From: an uncultured Planctomycetia bacterium
GTDB lineage: Bacteria; Planctomycetota; Phycisphaerae; Phycisphaerales; SM1A02
NCBI GenBank assembly: GCA_937871505.1
Contig: CALMPF010000069.1
Coordinates: 1-64,000 of the forward strand
Reading direction: 5' to 3'
DNA length: 64,000 bases
The notes under the pieces are model-generated. The model made no database searches and was not told the origin of the DNA. It worked only from the letters and a program-made list of their open reading frames with translations. How positions within the stretch are numbered: the first letter of the stretch is position 1; every line of letters begins with the position of its first letter. Below, one piece after another: positions 56,014 to 63,558 of the stretch. Made by a program: the position numbers and the translations under genes.

Positions 56014-57339
56014 ATGAAGACCCCGAACGTCACCCTCCGCGCATCGACCGGCTCCGCCGCGCCCCTGCGGCTCGCGTCCCTGCTCCTTGCGGCCCTGCCC
56101 ACCTCCATCGGATGGGCGCAGTCCTCGGTCCCGGCGATCTTCGTGGCCAACAACGGGAACCTCGAGGGCTCCGTCTCGTCGCTGACGATCGCTCCCGACG
56201 GCTCGCTCGCCTTCCGCCAGAAGCTCGTCCTGGGAAGCGTTCCCAGCCTCCAGTTCTTCGATCCGGGTCTCAATGCGTACTCGATCTCGATCTCGCCTGA
56301 CGGCCGCTGGCTGGCGGTGAGCCACGCCACGGCGAGCACCACGGTCGAGCGCATCTCCGTTCTCGAAGTGCTCCCCGACGCCGGGATCGCGCTCGCCTTC
56401 GTCTTCGACACGCCCGACAGCCCGCTCGATGTCGAGTGGGTCGACGACGGCCTCCTCGCGGTCACCCGGACCTCGACCAACACGGCCAACAACGTCCTGC
56501 TCTACACCATCGACCCCGAAGAGGGCCAGGCCGCGCTGAGCGACAGCGCCGTCAGCGGCGGCTTCAACTCCTGGATCGCGGTGCATCCCTCGCGCGAGCT
56601 GCTCTTCACCCAGGAGTCCTCGTCCAACACGGTGCGCTCGTTCGTCGTCGAAGGGTCCTCGCTCACGCAGACATCGACCGCCTTCAACGGCTCCGTCTAC
56701 CCGCTGGGTCTCGGCGTCTCTCCCGACGGCACGCGGATCTACTCGGGCGGCGGGATCAGCGCGGGAGGCAAGATGATCAGCGGCTGGACGATCGACGCCG
56801 CGCTGGGCGTGCTGACGCCGATCCCCGGCTCGCCGTGGATCTCGCCGGGGCAGTCGCCCAAGCAGGTCGCCGTCAGCGGTGACGGAAGCTACGCCTACGT
56901 GGGGCACGGGACGGATGCGACCATCCGCGGGTTCGCCATCGCACCCGACGGCGCTCTGGTGGACATCGGCGTGATGTTCGACGTCGGCTTCCAGGGCTCG
57001 CTCGGCGAGATCGCGATCTCGGGCGACCTGCTCTTCGCCACCGACCGCGACACGATCTTCGACGGCCAGCGCGGCGTGTACTCGTTCACCATCGGCGTCG
57101 ACGGCTCGCTGAATCAGAATGGCCCCTTGGTGGATACCCAGGGCATCTCGCCGAACTCGATCGCGATCTGGCGCCCGGCGCCGGGCGACCCGGCCGATCT
57201 CGACGGCAACGGCACGGTCGACGGCGCCGACCTCGGTCTTCTGCTCGCAGCGTGGGGAACCGGCGGCCCCGGCGACCTCGACGGCAACGGCATCGTGGAC
57301 GGCGCCGACCTCGGCCTTCTGCTCGCAGCGTGGCAATAG
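56014..57339 (+). CDS. Secreted lactonase-like beta-propeller protein with two dockerin-like repeats
   Basis: 441 residues. Signal peptide (RLASLLLAALPTSIGWAQ), then seven-bladed propeller of the 6-phosphogluconolactonase-like family with recurring 'SISPDGRWLAVSHA', 'GVSPDGTRIYSGG', 'AVSGDGSYAYVGHG' strands. The last 50 residues hold two near-identical dockerin-type units (DLDGNGTVDGADLGLLLAAWG and DLDGNGIVDGADLGLLLAAWQ); the DNA of the two units is almost the same, suggesting recent duplication. Enzymatic activity is not supported. Confidence 0.87.
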   Translation: MKTPNVTLRASTGSAAPLRLASLLLAALPTSIGWAQSSVPAIFVANNGNLEGSVSSLTIAPDGSLAFRQKLVLGSVPSLQFFDPGLNAYSISISPDGRWLAVSHATASTTVERISVLEVLPDAGIALAFVFDTPDSPLDVEWVDDGLLAVTRTSTNTANNVLLYTIDPEEGQAALSDSAVSGGFNSWIAVHPSRELLFTQESSSNTVRSFVVEGSSLTQTSTAFNGSVYPLGLGVSPDGTRIYSGGGISAGGKMISGWTIDAALGVLTPIPGSPWISPGQSPKQVAVSGDGSYAYVGHGTDATIRGFAIAPDGALVDIGVMFDVGFQGSLGEIAISGDLLFATDRDTIFDGQRGVYSFTIGVDGSLNQNGPLVDTQGISPNSIAIWRPAPGDPADLDGNGTVDGADLGLLLAAWGTGGPGDLDGNGIVDGADLGLLLAAWQ

Positions 57340-57784
57340 CGACCGGACGCGAACCGGCGCCCGATGGCAACGGCAACCGCGGCGGCGATCACGAAAGCGA
57401 CGCCAGCGGACGATGCCCGATGCGCGCACCTCCGCAAGCTGGGGGGCTGCGTGAGCGGGGCTGCGTGGGCGAGGCCGGGTGGGCGAGGCTGCGTGAGCGA
57501 GGCTGCGTGGGCGAGGCCGGGTGGGCGAGGCCGGGTGAGCGAGGCCAGGTGAGCGGGGCTGCGTGGGCGACGCTGCGTGGGCGGGGCTGGGTGAGCGTCG
57601 CCGAGCGTGGCGGCGAGCGCCGGGCGGACGGGGAGGGTCGGCGCCATCGCCCTGCCCGGGAAAGCGATCGCAACTCGCTCGTCACGCGCTCGGTCTCGGC
57701 ACCGCGACGTTGACTGCTGCGACGTTCGGTCACCTCGCCCGACGACAGGGGAAGCGCGTGAGCGTCACCCTGTCCAGCCGCTCC
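57340..57784. other. Intergenic region with 14-bp minisatellite
   Basis: The 445-bp part before the shared FGE 3' flank. It contains eleven tandem 14-bp units (separate entry at 57445-57598). The remaining sequence shows no gene. Confidence 0.5.
57445..57598. repeat. Minisatellite, eleven 14-bp units
   Basis: Units of GGC(T/C)(G/A)(C/G)GTG(A/G)GCG(A/G) follow each other without gaps from 57445 to 57598. The length is not a multiple of three, so it is not a protein repeat. Likely slippage-prone. Confidence 0.85.
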
Positions 57785-57908
57785 GGCGCGCGGCCCTCCG
57801 GGCCGCCCCCCCGGAGGATGGCCCGCTCCGCAGGCTTACTCCGCCTGCTCCGCAGACGGCCGGGCCGGACCGGACCCCAAGGACCTCAGGCGGAGCCGAA
57901 AGCCCAGG
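57785..57908 (-). repeat. Shared 3' flank of the FGE genes, copy 1, with TCC-loop hairpins
   Basis: Nearly identical (about 124 bp) to 59600-59725 behind the other FGE gene. It covers the constant end of the variable region (initiation-of-mutagenic-homing-like block), the last codons, the stop and three consecutive inverted repeats, each with a TCC loop on the plus strand (GGA on the coding strand): 57790-57806 (7-bp stem), 57821-57835 and 57841-57859 (one mismatch each). Confidence 0.85.
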
Positions 57909-58711
57909 GAGCGGGAGGCGAGGCCCGGGGGGATGGCGAGCCGGTAGGCCGAGCGCGCGTCCCAGGCGTTGATGTGCCAGGCGCCGCCGCGCAGGACGCG
58001 GCTCCCTTCCGAGCCCTCCGGGCCGACCGGATCGACTGCCTCCCCTTCGGCGTACGACCTGCTCCCGTCCCGGCACCACTCCCACACGTTCCCGTGCATC
58101 TGATATAGACCCCAGCCATTCGCCGGCAACGCTTTCACGTCCACCGTCTCCTGCCGATACAGCCCCTTCGCGGCGCCGCCGTACGGATGGTTCCCGTCGT
58201 AGTTCACCTCCTCCGGGGTGATCGTCTCTCCGAACCAGAACGGCGTCCGCGTCCCCGCACGGCACGCGTACTCCCACTCAGCCTCCGTCGGCAACCCCGC
58301 ACCGAGCCCCGGAAGCAGTGTCTCCAGTTTCGCCAGGAACGACTTGACGTCCAGCCAACTCACCTGCTCCACCGGCCGATCCGGACCCTTGAAGTGACTC
58401 GGGTTCTTCCCCACCACCACCTCCCACATCGCCTGCGTGCACGCCGTGTCCGCCAGCCAGAAACCCTGCGTCAGCACCACCCGGTGCCGGGGGCCTTCGA
58501 AGTCGCGTTGCTCGGCCTCGCCCTCCGGCGACCCCATCTCGAACTCCCCAGGCTCGATCCAGCGGAATCGCTGCCGCACCGCCTCTTCTCCATCGCGTCG
58601 CGGCACCTCGATGTCGCTCCACCAGCCGCAGAGATCATCGCCGAACGCGGTCGGCCACGCCGGAAGCACGGCGTGAATCGAGTCGGGGCGAACCACTCCC
58701 GCGACGCTCAT
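57836..58711 (-). CDS. FGE-sulfatase-domain (C-type-lectin fold) protein, DGR target
   Basis: 291 residues. The whole protein is one formylglycine-generating-enzyme-like domain: 'FRWIEPGEFEMGSPEGE', 'GFWLADTACTQAMWEVVVGKNPSHFKG', 'PVEQVSWLDVKSFLAKLE', 'LPTEAEWEYACRAGTRTPFWFG', 'YQMHGNVWEWCRDG' and 'SRVLRGGAWHINAWDARSAYR...LGFRLRLRSL'. The catalytic Cys pair of true FGE is absent from the C-terminal block, so it should bind rather than oxidise. Residues about 237-275 are the variable region copied from the template at 59137. ATG at 58711 chosen; an upstream extension is Arg-rich. It is the last gene of the MoxR operon. Confidence 0.93.
   Translation of the reverse strand: MSVAGVVRPDSIHAVLPAWPTAFGDDLCGWWSDIEVPRRDGEEAVRQRFRWIEPGEFEMGSPEGEAEQRDFEGPRHRVVLTQGFWLADTACTQAMWEVVVGKNPSHFKGPDRPVEQVSWLDVKSFLAKLETLLPGLGAGLPTEAEWEYACRAGTRTPFWFGETITPEEVNYDGNHPYGGAAKGLYRQETVDVKALPANGWGLYQMHGNVWEWCRDGSRSYAEGEAVDPVGPEGSEGSRVLRGGAWHINAWDARSAYRLAIPPGLASRSLGFRLRLRSLGSGPARPSAEQAE
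57885..58002 (-). repeat. DGR variable region VR1
   Basis: 118 bp at the 3' end of the FGE gene. Against the template at 59137-59254 it has the same length and 14 substitutions, all at template adenines (coding strand): AAC to ATC, AGG to TGG, AAC to GAC, AAC to CTC, AAC to ATC, CAC to CCC, AAC to CTC, AAC to TCC, CAC to CGC, AAC to TCC. The other 96 non-adenine positions are identical. The last 24 bases are constant and then differ from the template flank, like IMH versus IMH*. Confidence 0.96.
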
Positions 58712-59136
58712 CGGCGCCACCCCCGCTGGCGCCCTGAACCGGGCACCGGCCCCGTGGTCACGACGGGCCGACTCACACGCCAGCGCCCCTTGTCTCCTGC
58801 CTCGGCGTCCGGAAGTGGCGCTGGAGCGCGAAGGAGCCGGGGCCAAGCAGCTTCGGGCGAACGCGCCGCGGCGAAGAGGCCGTGCGAACCCTCCGCCAAC
58901 GCGATCCGCCGGGCCATTGAATGGGGCGGCCCCCCGGGGAGCGTTCGGGCCGAATCCACGGCGCCTACCAGCACCCCGAGGGGCCTTGCGGTTCGGCGTG
59001 ACGCCGAGCAGGGCCGAGCATCACGCGCAGGACGCCGGTCTGGTCCTTGGGTGGTCGCGCATCCGCGCGACGGGGTCTTCGAGCGCCTCTCAGCGTGCCC
59101 GCTGCCGCGCTCATTCTGAAAGGCGCTCTCAGGGAG
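58712..59136. other. Spacer between FGE target gene and template repeat
   Basis: About 425 bp where a DGR reverse transcriptase would often be found. Translating all three minus frames gives no RT motif (no Y-x-D-D, no conserved palm blocks) and several stops, so nothing is called. The frames are Arg/Pro-rich. Confidence 0.5.
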
Positions 59137-59254
59137 CTCAGGCGGAGCCGAAAGCCCAGGTTGTGGTTGGCGTTGCCCGGGTGGTTGGCGTTCCGGTAGG
59201 CCGAGCGCGCGTTCCTGGCGTTGTTGTGCCAGGCGCCGCCGCGCAGGACGCGGC
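59137..59254 (-). repeat. DGR template repeat (TR)
   Basis: 118 bp, non-coding copy of the FGE variable end. On the coding-sense strand it carries eight AAC codons plus CAC, AGG and TAC at the sites that vary in VR1, 22 adenines in all. The block 'GCCGCGTCCTGCG' to 'CGCCTGAG' is continuous with VR1 apart from A-sites. Downstream of CTGAG it reads CTCCCTGAGA instead of GTCCTTGGGG found in both variable regions, as expected for IMH* versus IMH. It begins directly after the truncated accessory gene. Confidence 0.95.
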
Positions 59255-59499
59255 ATGATCTCCCGATAGTCGATCGCCTCCTTCGACTTGGAGGCGCCGC
59301 CTCCCTCTCGCTTGAGGGACGCCGGCAGTGGCCCGACCCCCGAAGCGACCTCCACCCGAACCACCCAGCGGGATTCCAGCCCCTGATCGATCCACTGCCA
59401 GTGGAGCGCCACGACGCGATGGGCGGCGAGGAAGGCGTTCAGGTGCGCCTCGTCGGCGGTGGCGTCCACGGCTCGGATGGAGAAGAAGTGGTACGACAT
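59255..59499 (-). pseudogene. Truncated DGR accessory gene (N-terminal part of the HRDC-associated protein)
   Basis: The first 81 codons (MSYHFFSIRAVDATADEAHLNAFLAAHRVVALHWQWIDQG ... IDYREI, in pieces) match, from memory, the N-terminus of the small HRDC-domain protein that often accompanies DGR reverse transcriptases. After 'DYREI' the frame runs straight into the template repeat, so the rest of the domain, normally over 60 residues more, is missing. The frame stays open across the repeat to 58708 but without protein-like content. Either a deletion fused it to the TR or the short form is what remains in use. Confidence 0.7.
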
Positions 59500-59599
59500 G
59501 GGTCATTCCTTGCTTGGGGTGGTGCCGCGCCGGGCAGAGAAGAGGTCTCCGAGCCAACTTCGAAGCCCGCCCCTGCGCGAAGCCTCACCCTCCGGGTTC

Positions 59600-59725
59600 G
59601 GCGCGCGGCCCTCCGGGCCGCCCCCCCCCGGAGGATGGCCCGCTCCGCGGGCTTACTCCGCCTGCTCCGCAGGCGGCCGGGCCGGACCCGACCCCAAGGA
59701 CCTCAGGCGGAGCCGAAAGCCCAGG
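59600..59725 (-). repeat. Shared 3' flank of the FGE genes, copy 2, with TCC-loop hairpins
   Basis: Same block as 57785-57908. Here all three inverted repeats are perfect: GCGGCCC/GGGCCGC at 59605-59621, GCCCGC/GCGGGC at 59638-59652 and CCGCCTGC/GCAGGCGG at 59658-59676, each closing a 3-base TCC loop (GGA on the coding strand). The 8-bp stem a few tens of bases behind the variable region is the layout of the DGR target hairpin. Confidence 0.85.
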
Positions 59726-62538
59726 TGGTTGAGCGTGAAGCCCGGATAGAAGTCGCTCCGCAGGGCCGAGCGCGCGTTCCCAGCGAAGTTCATCCAGCCT
59801 CCGCCACGAACCATGCGGGCCTCCTCAAAGCGATCCGGGCCGACCGGATTCACCGCCTCGCCGTCGGCGTACGACCTCCTCCCGTCCCGGCACCACTCCC
59901 ACACGTTCCCGTGCATCTGGTACAGACCCCAGGCGTTAGAAGGCAACGCCTTCACATCCACCGTCTCCTGCCGATACAGCCCCTTCTCGGCGCTGCCGTA
60001 GGGCTGGTTCCCGTCGTAGTTCACCACCTCCGGCGTGATCGTCTCCCCGAACCAGAACGGCGTCCGCGTCCCCGCTCGGCACGCGTACTCCCACTCAGCC
60101 TCCGTCGGCAGACCGGCACCGATCCCCGGAAACAGTGACTCCAGCTTGGCGAGGAACTCCTGCACGACCAGCCAGCTCACCTGCTCCACCGGCCGATCCA
60201 CGCCCTTGAAGGAACTCGGGTTCTCTCCCATCACCGCCTCCCACAGCCCCTGCGCGCACGCCGTGTCCGCCAGCCAGAAGCCTCGCGTCAACACCACGCG
60301 ATGAGCCGGGCGCTCGTCCGAAGAGCCATCCTCGCCCTCCGGCGACCCCATCTCGAACTCCCCAGGCTCGATCCAGCGGAAACGCTGGACGATGGGAGCC
60401 TTCCGAGCCGACGCCAAGGTGAGGTCGGCGAAGACACCGAAAGGTGAGTCGATGCCGAAGGCAAGTTCGACACGCTCGCCCCACGCGGTCGCCACGCGAG
60501 TCAGGCCTTGGGCGACCACTCGGGCGCAGCCGCGTTGTGGACCGCCCTCGATGGACTCGAAGGCGAGATGCTCGGGCCGCCACAGGTGCCGGGCTGACCC
60601 GAGCGATGCGGTCTCGACCCAGAGGCCATCGCGACCTCGGCCCCATCCCGCACAGCCCAGCGGACGGAGCACCCGCTGAAGCCGCAAGCGCTCGCTCGAG
60701 GTCTCGATCGCCACGTTCACCGGCGCGGGACCGCTGGCGATGAGCGTGGCGCCGCGCGGCAGGTCGTGCCAAGGACCGTCGCCGTCACCATCGGGCCGGA
60801 GGACGAAGCCGCCACTGTCGACGACGAGGGGGTCGGCGAGTTCGATCTTCGTCCCATCCGGGGCGGCTGGATCGAGTTCGATCCGCCCAAGGCGATCCTC
60901 AACGAGCCTCGCCGAGACCGACCCTCCCTCGGGAGTCGCCCTCGCCACCGCGGCGGGGTCGACGTGGCCGGGGAGTTGCACAGTGCAGCCTCGTGCCGCC
61001 GCCCCGCGCCGGGCCTCGCGGACCAGGCGGTAGTAGGCCCGGGGGTTGCGGCGGATCATCGCGGGACTGGCCCGGCCGACGACGCGCTCGGCGTAGGACC
61101 CCAGTTCGGATCCGCTCGGCACCTGGGCGCCGTCGCGAAGCGTGACGATGAGACGCTCGAAGAACTCTCGCCAGGGGCCCTCGACACCAGCAAGCCAGTC
61201 CTCCTCATGGGAGACCGCAGCCCGGAAGTGGGCGTGGTATCGACGTCGCACGTTGAGGTGCCTGTCGCGGAGCGTTGGTGCAAGCGACTCGAGGACGCGC
61301 TTGTGCCGCTCTTGGACCTCCGTCGAGACGAACTGGGCTGCTGAGCCGGTGACGATGTCGGGGTGAGACCACACGGCGAGCTCCAGCCCCGCGTTGTGCG
61401 GCGCGACCGGGTTCAGCCGACGCAAGGCCCGAAGCAGGGAGGGCTCGGTGGAGCGCGTTCCCGCGACCATGGCCAGAAGTTCCGTGAGTCCCGGTTCCGT
61501 GCCGGCCTCGACGCGGCCGCCTGTGCGCTCCGGCCGCATCCGCGAGTCGGGGCTCCAGCGGAGGACGAGGACGCCTGGGTACTGGCGGGTATCGACCTGG
61601 TTGGCCCCCAGGGGCAGGAGGACCACCGGCTTGCACCCTCGCTCGACGAGCGACGCCAGGAAGCCCTGCCATGCGATCTGGAGCTCGGGCGCGCGTCGGC
61701 CTGCGAGGCCGAGATCGCTGACCACGAGAACGCGCGTGCCGCGCGGAAGGGGGCGCCATGAATGTCTCTCAGGAAGAACGGATGGTCGGAGCTCCTCCTT
61801 CGACCGCCACTCGCGCCAGCGTTGGGGTGGCGGTCCGGGTACGACGCGAAGGGACAGGCCCGAGCGTCCGCACTCGTCACGGAGGAGCTTGGCAAGGAAG
61901 TTCTGATCGAATCGAATCGGCCCGAGCCGCTCCGAGCGGTCGAACACGACGACCAGTTCCGGACTCCAGCGAGTGGTGCGGCGGCGGGGAATCCGGCGCA
62001 GTGGCTGCCGCTCGGCGACCAGCCGGGTGAGGGCTGCGAGATCGATCGGACCGGCGCGCAGGGCGGAGAGATGGCGCTTGAGCGAGGGGATGAGCCGCGA
62101 CTTCGGAACGAGGTGGTCATGGCCGTAGAGCGGATCTGGCTCCTTGGCCTTCAGTTCCTCCTCGGTGAGTGGCTCATGCGACGCGCCGTCCTCCAGGGTG
62201 TCCTCGCCGGTCTCCGGCTCCCGATGCCTCCGCTCGGTCACGGCGACCAGCGACGAGACGCGCGGGGGCAGACGCGGGTGGGAGACGGCGGTCGTGGCGG
62301 ATCCGGTCTCCCGGTCTCCCACGGGCTTGTGCTCGGGCTGATCGACAATCTCGGGCTTCCTTCGGTATCCGAACCAGTGGGCCCCGTCGTCGAGGGCCAG
62401 GCCGTGCGCGTCCACGGTGCGCTCGCCGTCTCGAGGCCCGGCGATCCGACGGAGGAGGTCGGCTCGGCAGAGGGCGGCACGGACGTTCGAAACGCCTCCG
62501 ATGACCGGGTCGGGCGAGGCGTGATCTGGCCGGATCAT
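59653..62538 (-). CDS. vWA-like/FGE-sulfatase fusion protein of the MoxR operon
   Basis: 961 residues. After a disordered N-terminus, a region at about 110-330 has 'WSPELVVVFDRSERLGPIRFDQNFLAKLLRDECG' and 'RGTRVLVVSDLGLAGRRAPELQIAWQGFLASL', which I read as a divergent von Willebrand A-like domain; the DxSxS motif is only partial (DRSER). Middle parts (residues 350-700) are not recognised. The last 240 residues are an FGE-sulfatase domain ending in a variable region ('GGGWMNFAGNARSALRSDF'). Its ATG overlaps the MoxR stop (ATGA), so the two are coupled. Role: probably the adaptor/recognition arm of a MoxR-vWA conflict system. Confidence 0.85.
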   Translation of the reverse strand: MIRPDHASPDPVIGGVSNVRAALCRADLLRRIAGPRDGERTVDAHGLALDDGAHWFGYRRKPEIVDQPEHKPVGDRETGSATTAVSHPRLPPRVSSLVAVTERRHREPETGEDTLEDGASHEPLTEEELKAKEPDPLYGHDHLVPKSRLIPSLKRHLSALRAGPIDLAALTRLVAERQPLRRIPRRRTTRWSPELVVVFDRSERLGPIRFDQNFLAKLLRDECGRSGLSLRVVPGPPPQRWREWRSKEELRPSVLPERHSWRPLPRGTRVLVVSDLGLAGRRAPELQIAWQGFLASLVERGCKPVVLLPLGANQVDTRQYPGVLVLRWSPDSRMRPERTGGRVEAGTEPGLTELLAMVAGTRSTEPSLLRALRRLNPVAPHNAGLELAVWSHPDIVTGSAAQFVSTEVQERHKRVLESLAPTLRDRHLNVRRRYHAHFRAAVSHEEDWLAGVEGPWREFFERLIVTLRDGAQVPSGSELGSYAERVVGRASPAMIRRNPRAYYRLVREARRGAAARGCTVQLPGHVDPAAVARATPEGGSVSARLVEDRLGRIELDPAAPDGTKIELADPLVVDSGGFVLRPDGDGDGPWHDLPRGATLIASGPAPVNVAIETSSERLRLQRVLRPLGCAGWGRGRDGLWVETASLGSARHLWRPEHLAFESIEGGPQRGCARVVAQGLTRVATAWGERVELAFGIDSPFGVFADLTLASARKAPIVQRFRWIEPGEFEMGSPEGEDGSSDERPAHRVVLTRGFWLADTACAQGLWEAVMGENPSSFKGVDRPVEQVSWLVVQEFLAKLESLFPGIGAGLPTEAEWEYACRAGTRTPFWFGETITPEVVNYDGNQPYGSAEKGLYRQETVDVKALPSNAWGLYQMHGNVWEWCRDGRRSYADGEAVNPVGPDRFEEARMVRGGGWMNFAGNARSALRSDFYPGFTLNHLGFRLRLRSLGSGPARPPAEQAE
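59702..59819 (-). repeat. Variable region VR2 of the fusion protein
   Basis: The 118-bp 3' region aligned with the TR. At all eight AAC codons of the TR this copy has NNC codons (AAC, TTC, AAC, AGC, TTC, TTC, CTC, CAC), the pattern expected from adenine mutagenesis, but it also differs at several non-adenine sites in the first half. So it was diversified from a related but different template. The final constant block is identical to VR1. Confidence 0.8.
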
Positions 62539-63536
62539 CCTTTCGGAGTCCTCTGCTCGGTGGCGCCGTCGCCGACGGGTGCCCGCCGCTGATCCTGCTT
62601 GGGGTGCTTGACGAGGGCGTAGCGACCCAGTTTGTCGAGCCAATCGAGCTGAACGGATCGACGCCCTTCGGGGTCCAGGTCGCGTGTCAAGGCGTGCAGG
62701 GCGTGCAGGAGATCGAGGTACTCGGCAAGACCCACGGTGGGGTAGCCATCCTGCTCGCACTCCTTTCGATCCTCAAGCACCTGCTTTGCCGCCCTCTCCC
62801 GAACTGTCCCGTCGATGTGAAGGTGAGTGTGGGCCTCGCTTCGCTCCCTGAGCCACTTCATGAACTCCGCGTCCCCCTGCGGAGGGTTGAGGTTGAGCAC
62901 CGCACAGCGGCGGACGAAGGCCGGTGGCAACTCCCGTTCCTCGTTGGTGGTGATGATGATGAGGGGCATGAGCCCACCCTTCGGGGCGATGGCCAAAGGT
63001 CGCTCGACACCGTTCACCTTCTCCTTGAGGTGGGGCACGACGAAACTTCGGTTGCCCAGGACCTCGAGCAGGGCGTTGGGCAGATCGGCGTCCGCCTTGT
63101 CGATCTCGTCGACCAGGAGCACCGGCGTTGGTCCGGAGTCGCTGACCGCGTCAATGGCCTGCCAGAGGGCCCCGCGCTTGACGTAGCGCTCGTTCGTTTC
63201 GTCCAGGCGCTCGACCTGGGCATCGGCGAGCCGTTCCACGACATCGAAGCGATAGAGGAGGTCGAGGGCCTCGAAGCGCGGGTGGATCACCTCGCAGAAT
63301 GGCTCCCCGGAACCCATCACCGCCGCGGCCGCACGGGCGATCTGGCTCTTGCCGCAGCCGGCCTCGCCCCGGACCAGAAGGGGCCGACCTGCCGCCCAGG
63401 CGAAGACGAGGGCCTCGATCTCCGATTCGCTCCAGCGATGGCCGGCCTCCCCGAAGCGGTCGGACTTCGGAAGGCGCGTGACATCACGGTCATGGATCCT
63501 CTCAAACGGATGCTGCTGGAATGGGTGGGAGGGCAT
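62535..63536 (-). CDS. MoxR-type AAA+ ATPase
   Basis: 333 residues. 'RPLLVRGEAGCGKSQIARAAAAVM' (Walker A), 'TPVLLVDEIDKADADLPNALLEVLG' (Walker B), 'LMPLIIITTNEERELPPAFVRRCAVLNLN' (sensor 1 and arginine finger) give the MoxR clade of AAA+ proteins. Such ATPases work with vWA proteins as chaperone-like or conflict-system switches. Operon: it follows the partial gene at the right edge by 22 bp and overlaps the vWA/FGE gene by 4 bp. Confidence 0.92.
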   Translation of the reverse strand: MPSHPFQQHPFERIHDRDVTRLPKSDRFGEAGHRWSESEIEALVFAWAAGRPLLVRGEAGCGKSQIARAAAAVMGSGEPFCEVIHPRFEALDLLYRFDVVERLADAQVERLDETNERYVKRGALWQAIDAVSDSGPTPVLLVDEIDKADADLPNALLEVLGNRSFVVPHLKEKVNGVERPLAIAPKGGLMPLIIITTNEERELPPAFVRRCAVLNLNPPQGDAEFMKWLRERSEAHTHLHIDGTVRERAAKQVLEDRKECEQDGYPTVGLAEYLDLLHALHALTRDLDPEGRRSVQLDWLDKLGRYALVKHPKQDQRRAPVGDGATEQRTPKG

Positions 63537-63558
63537 GGGGTGGCACTGGGTGGTGGAT

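Noticed and set aside
58712-59136. Possible reverse transcriptase remnant behind the template repeat
   Set aside because: All three minus frames were read; there is no YxDD box or palm motif and there are stops in two frames.
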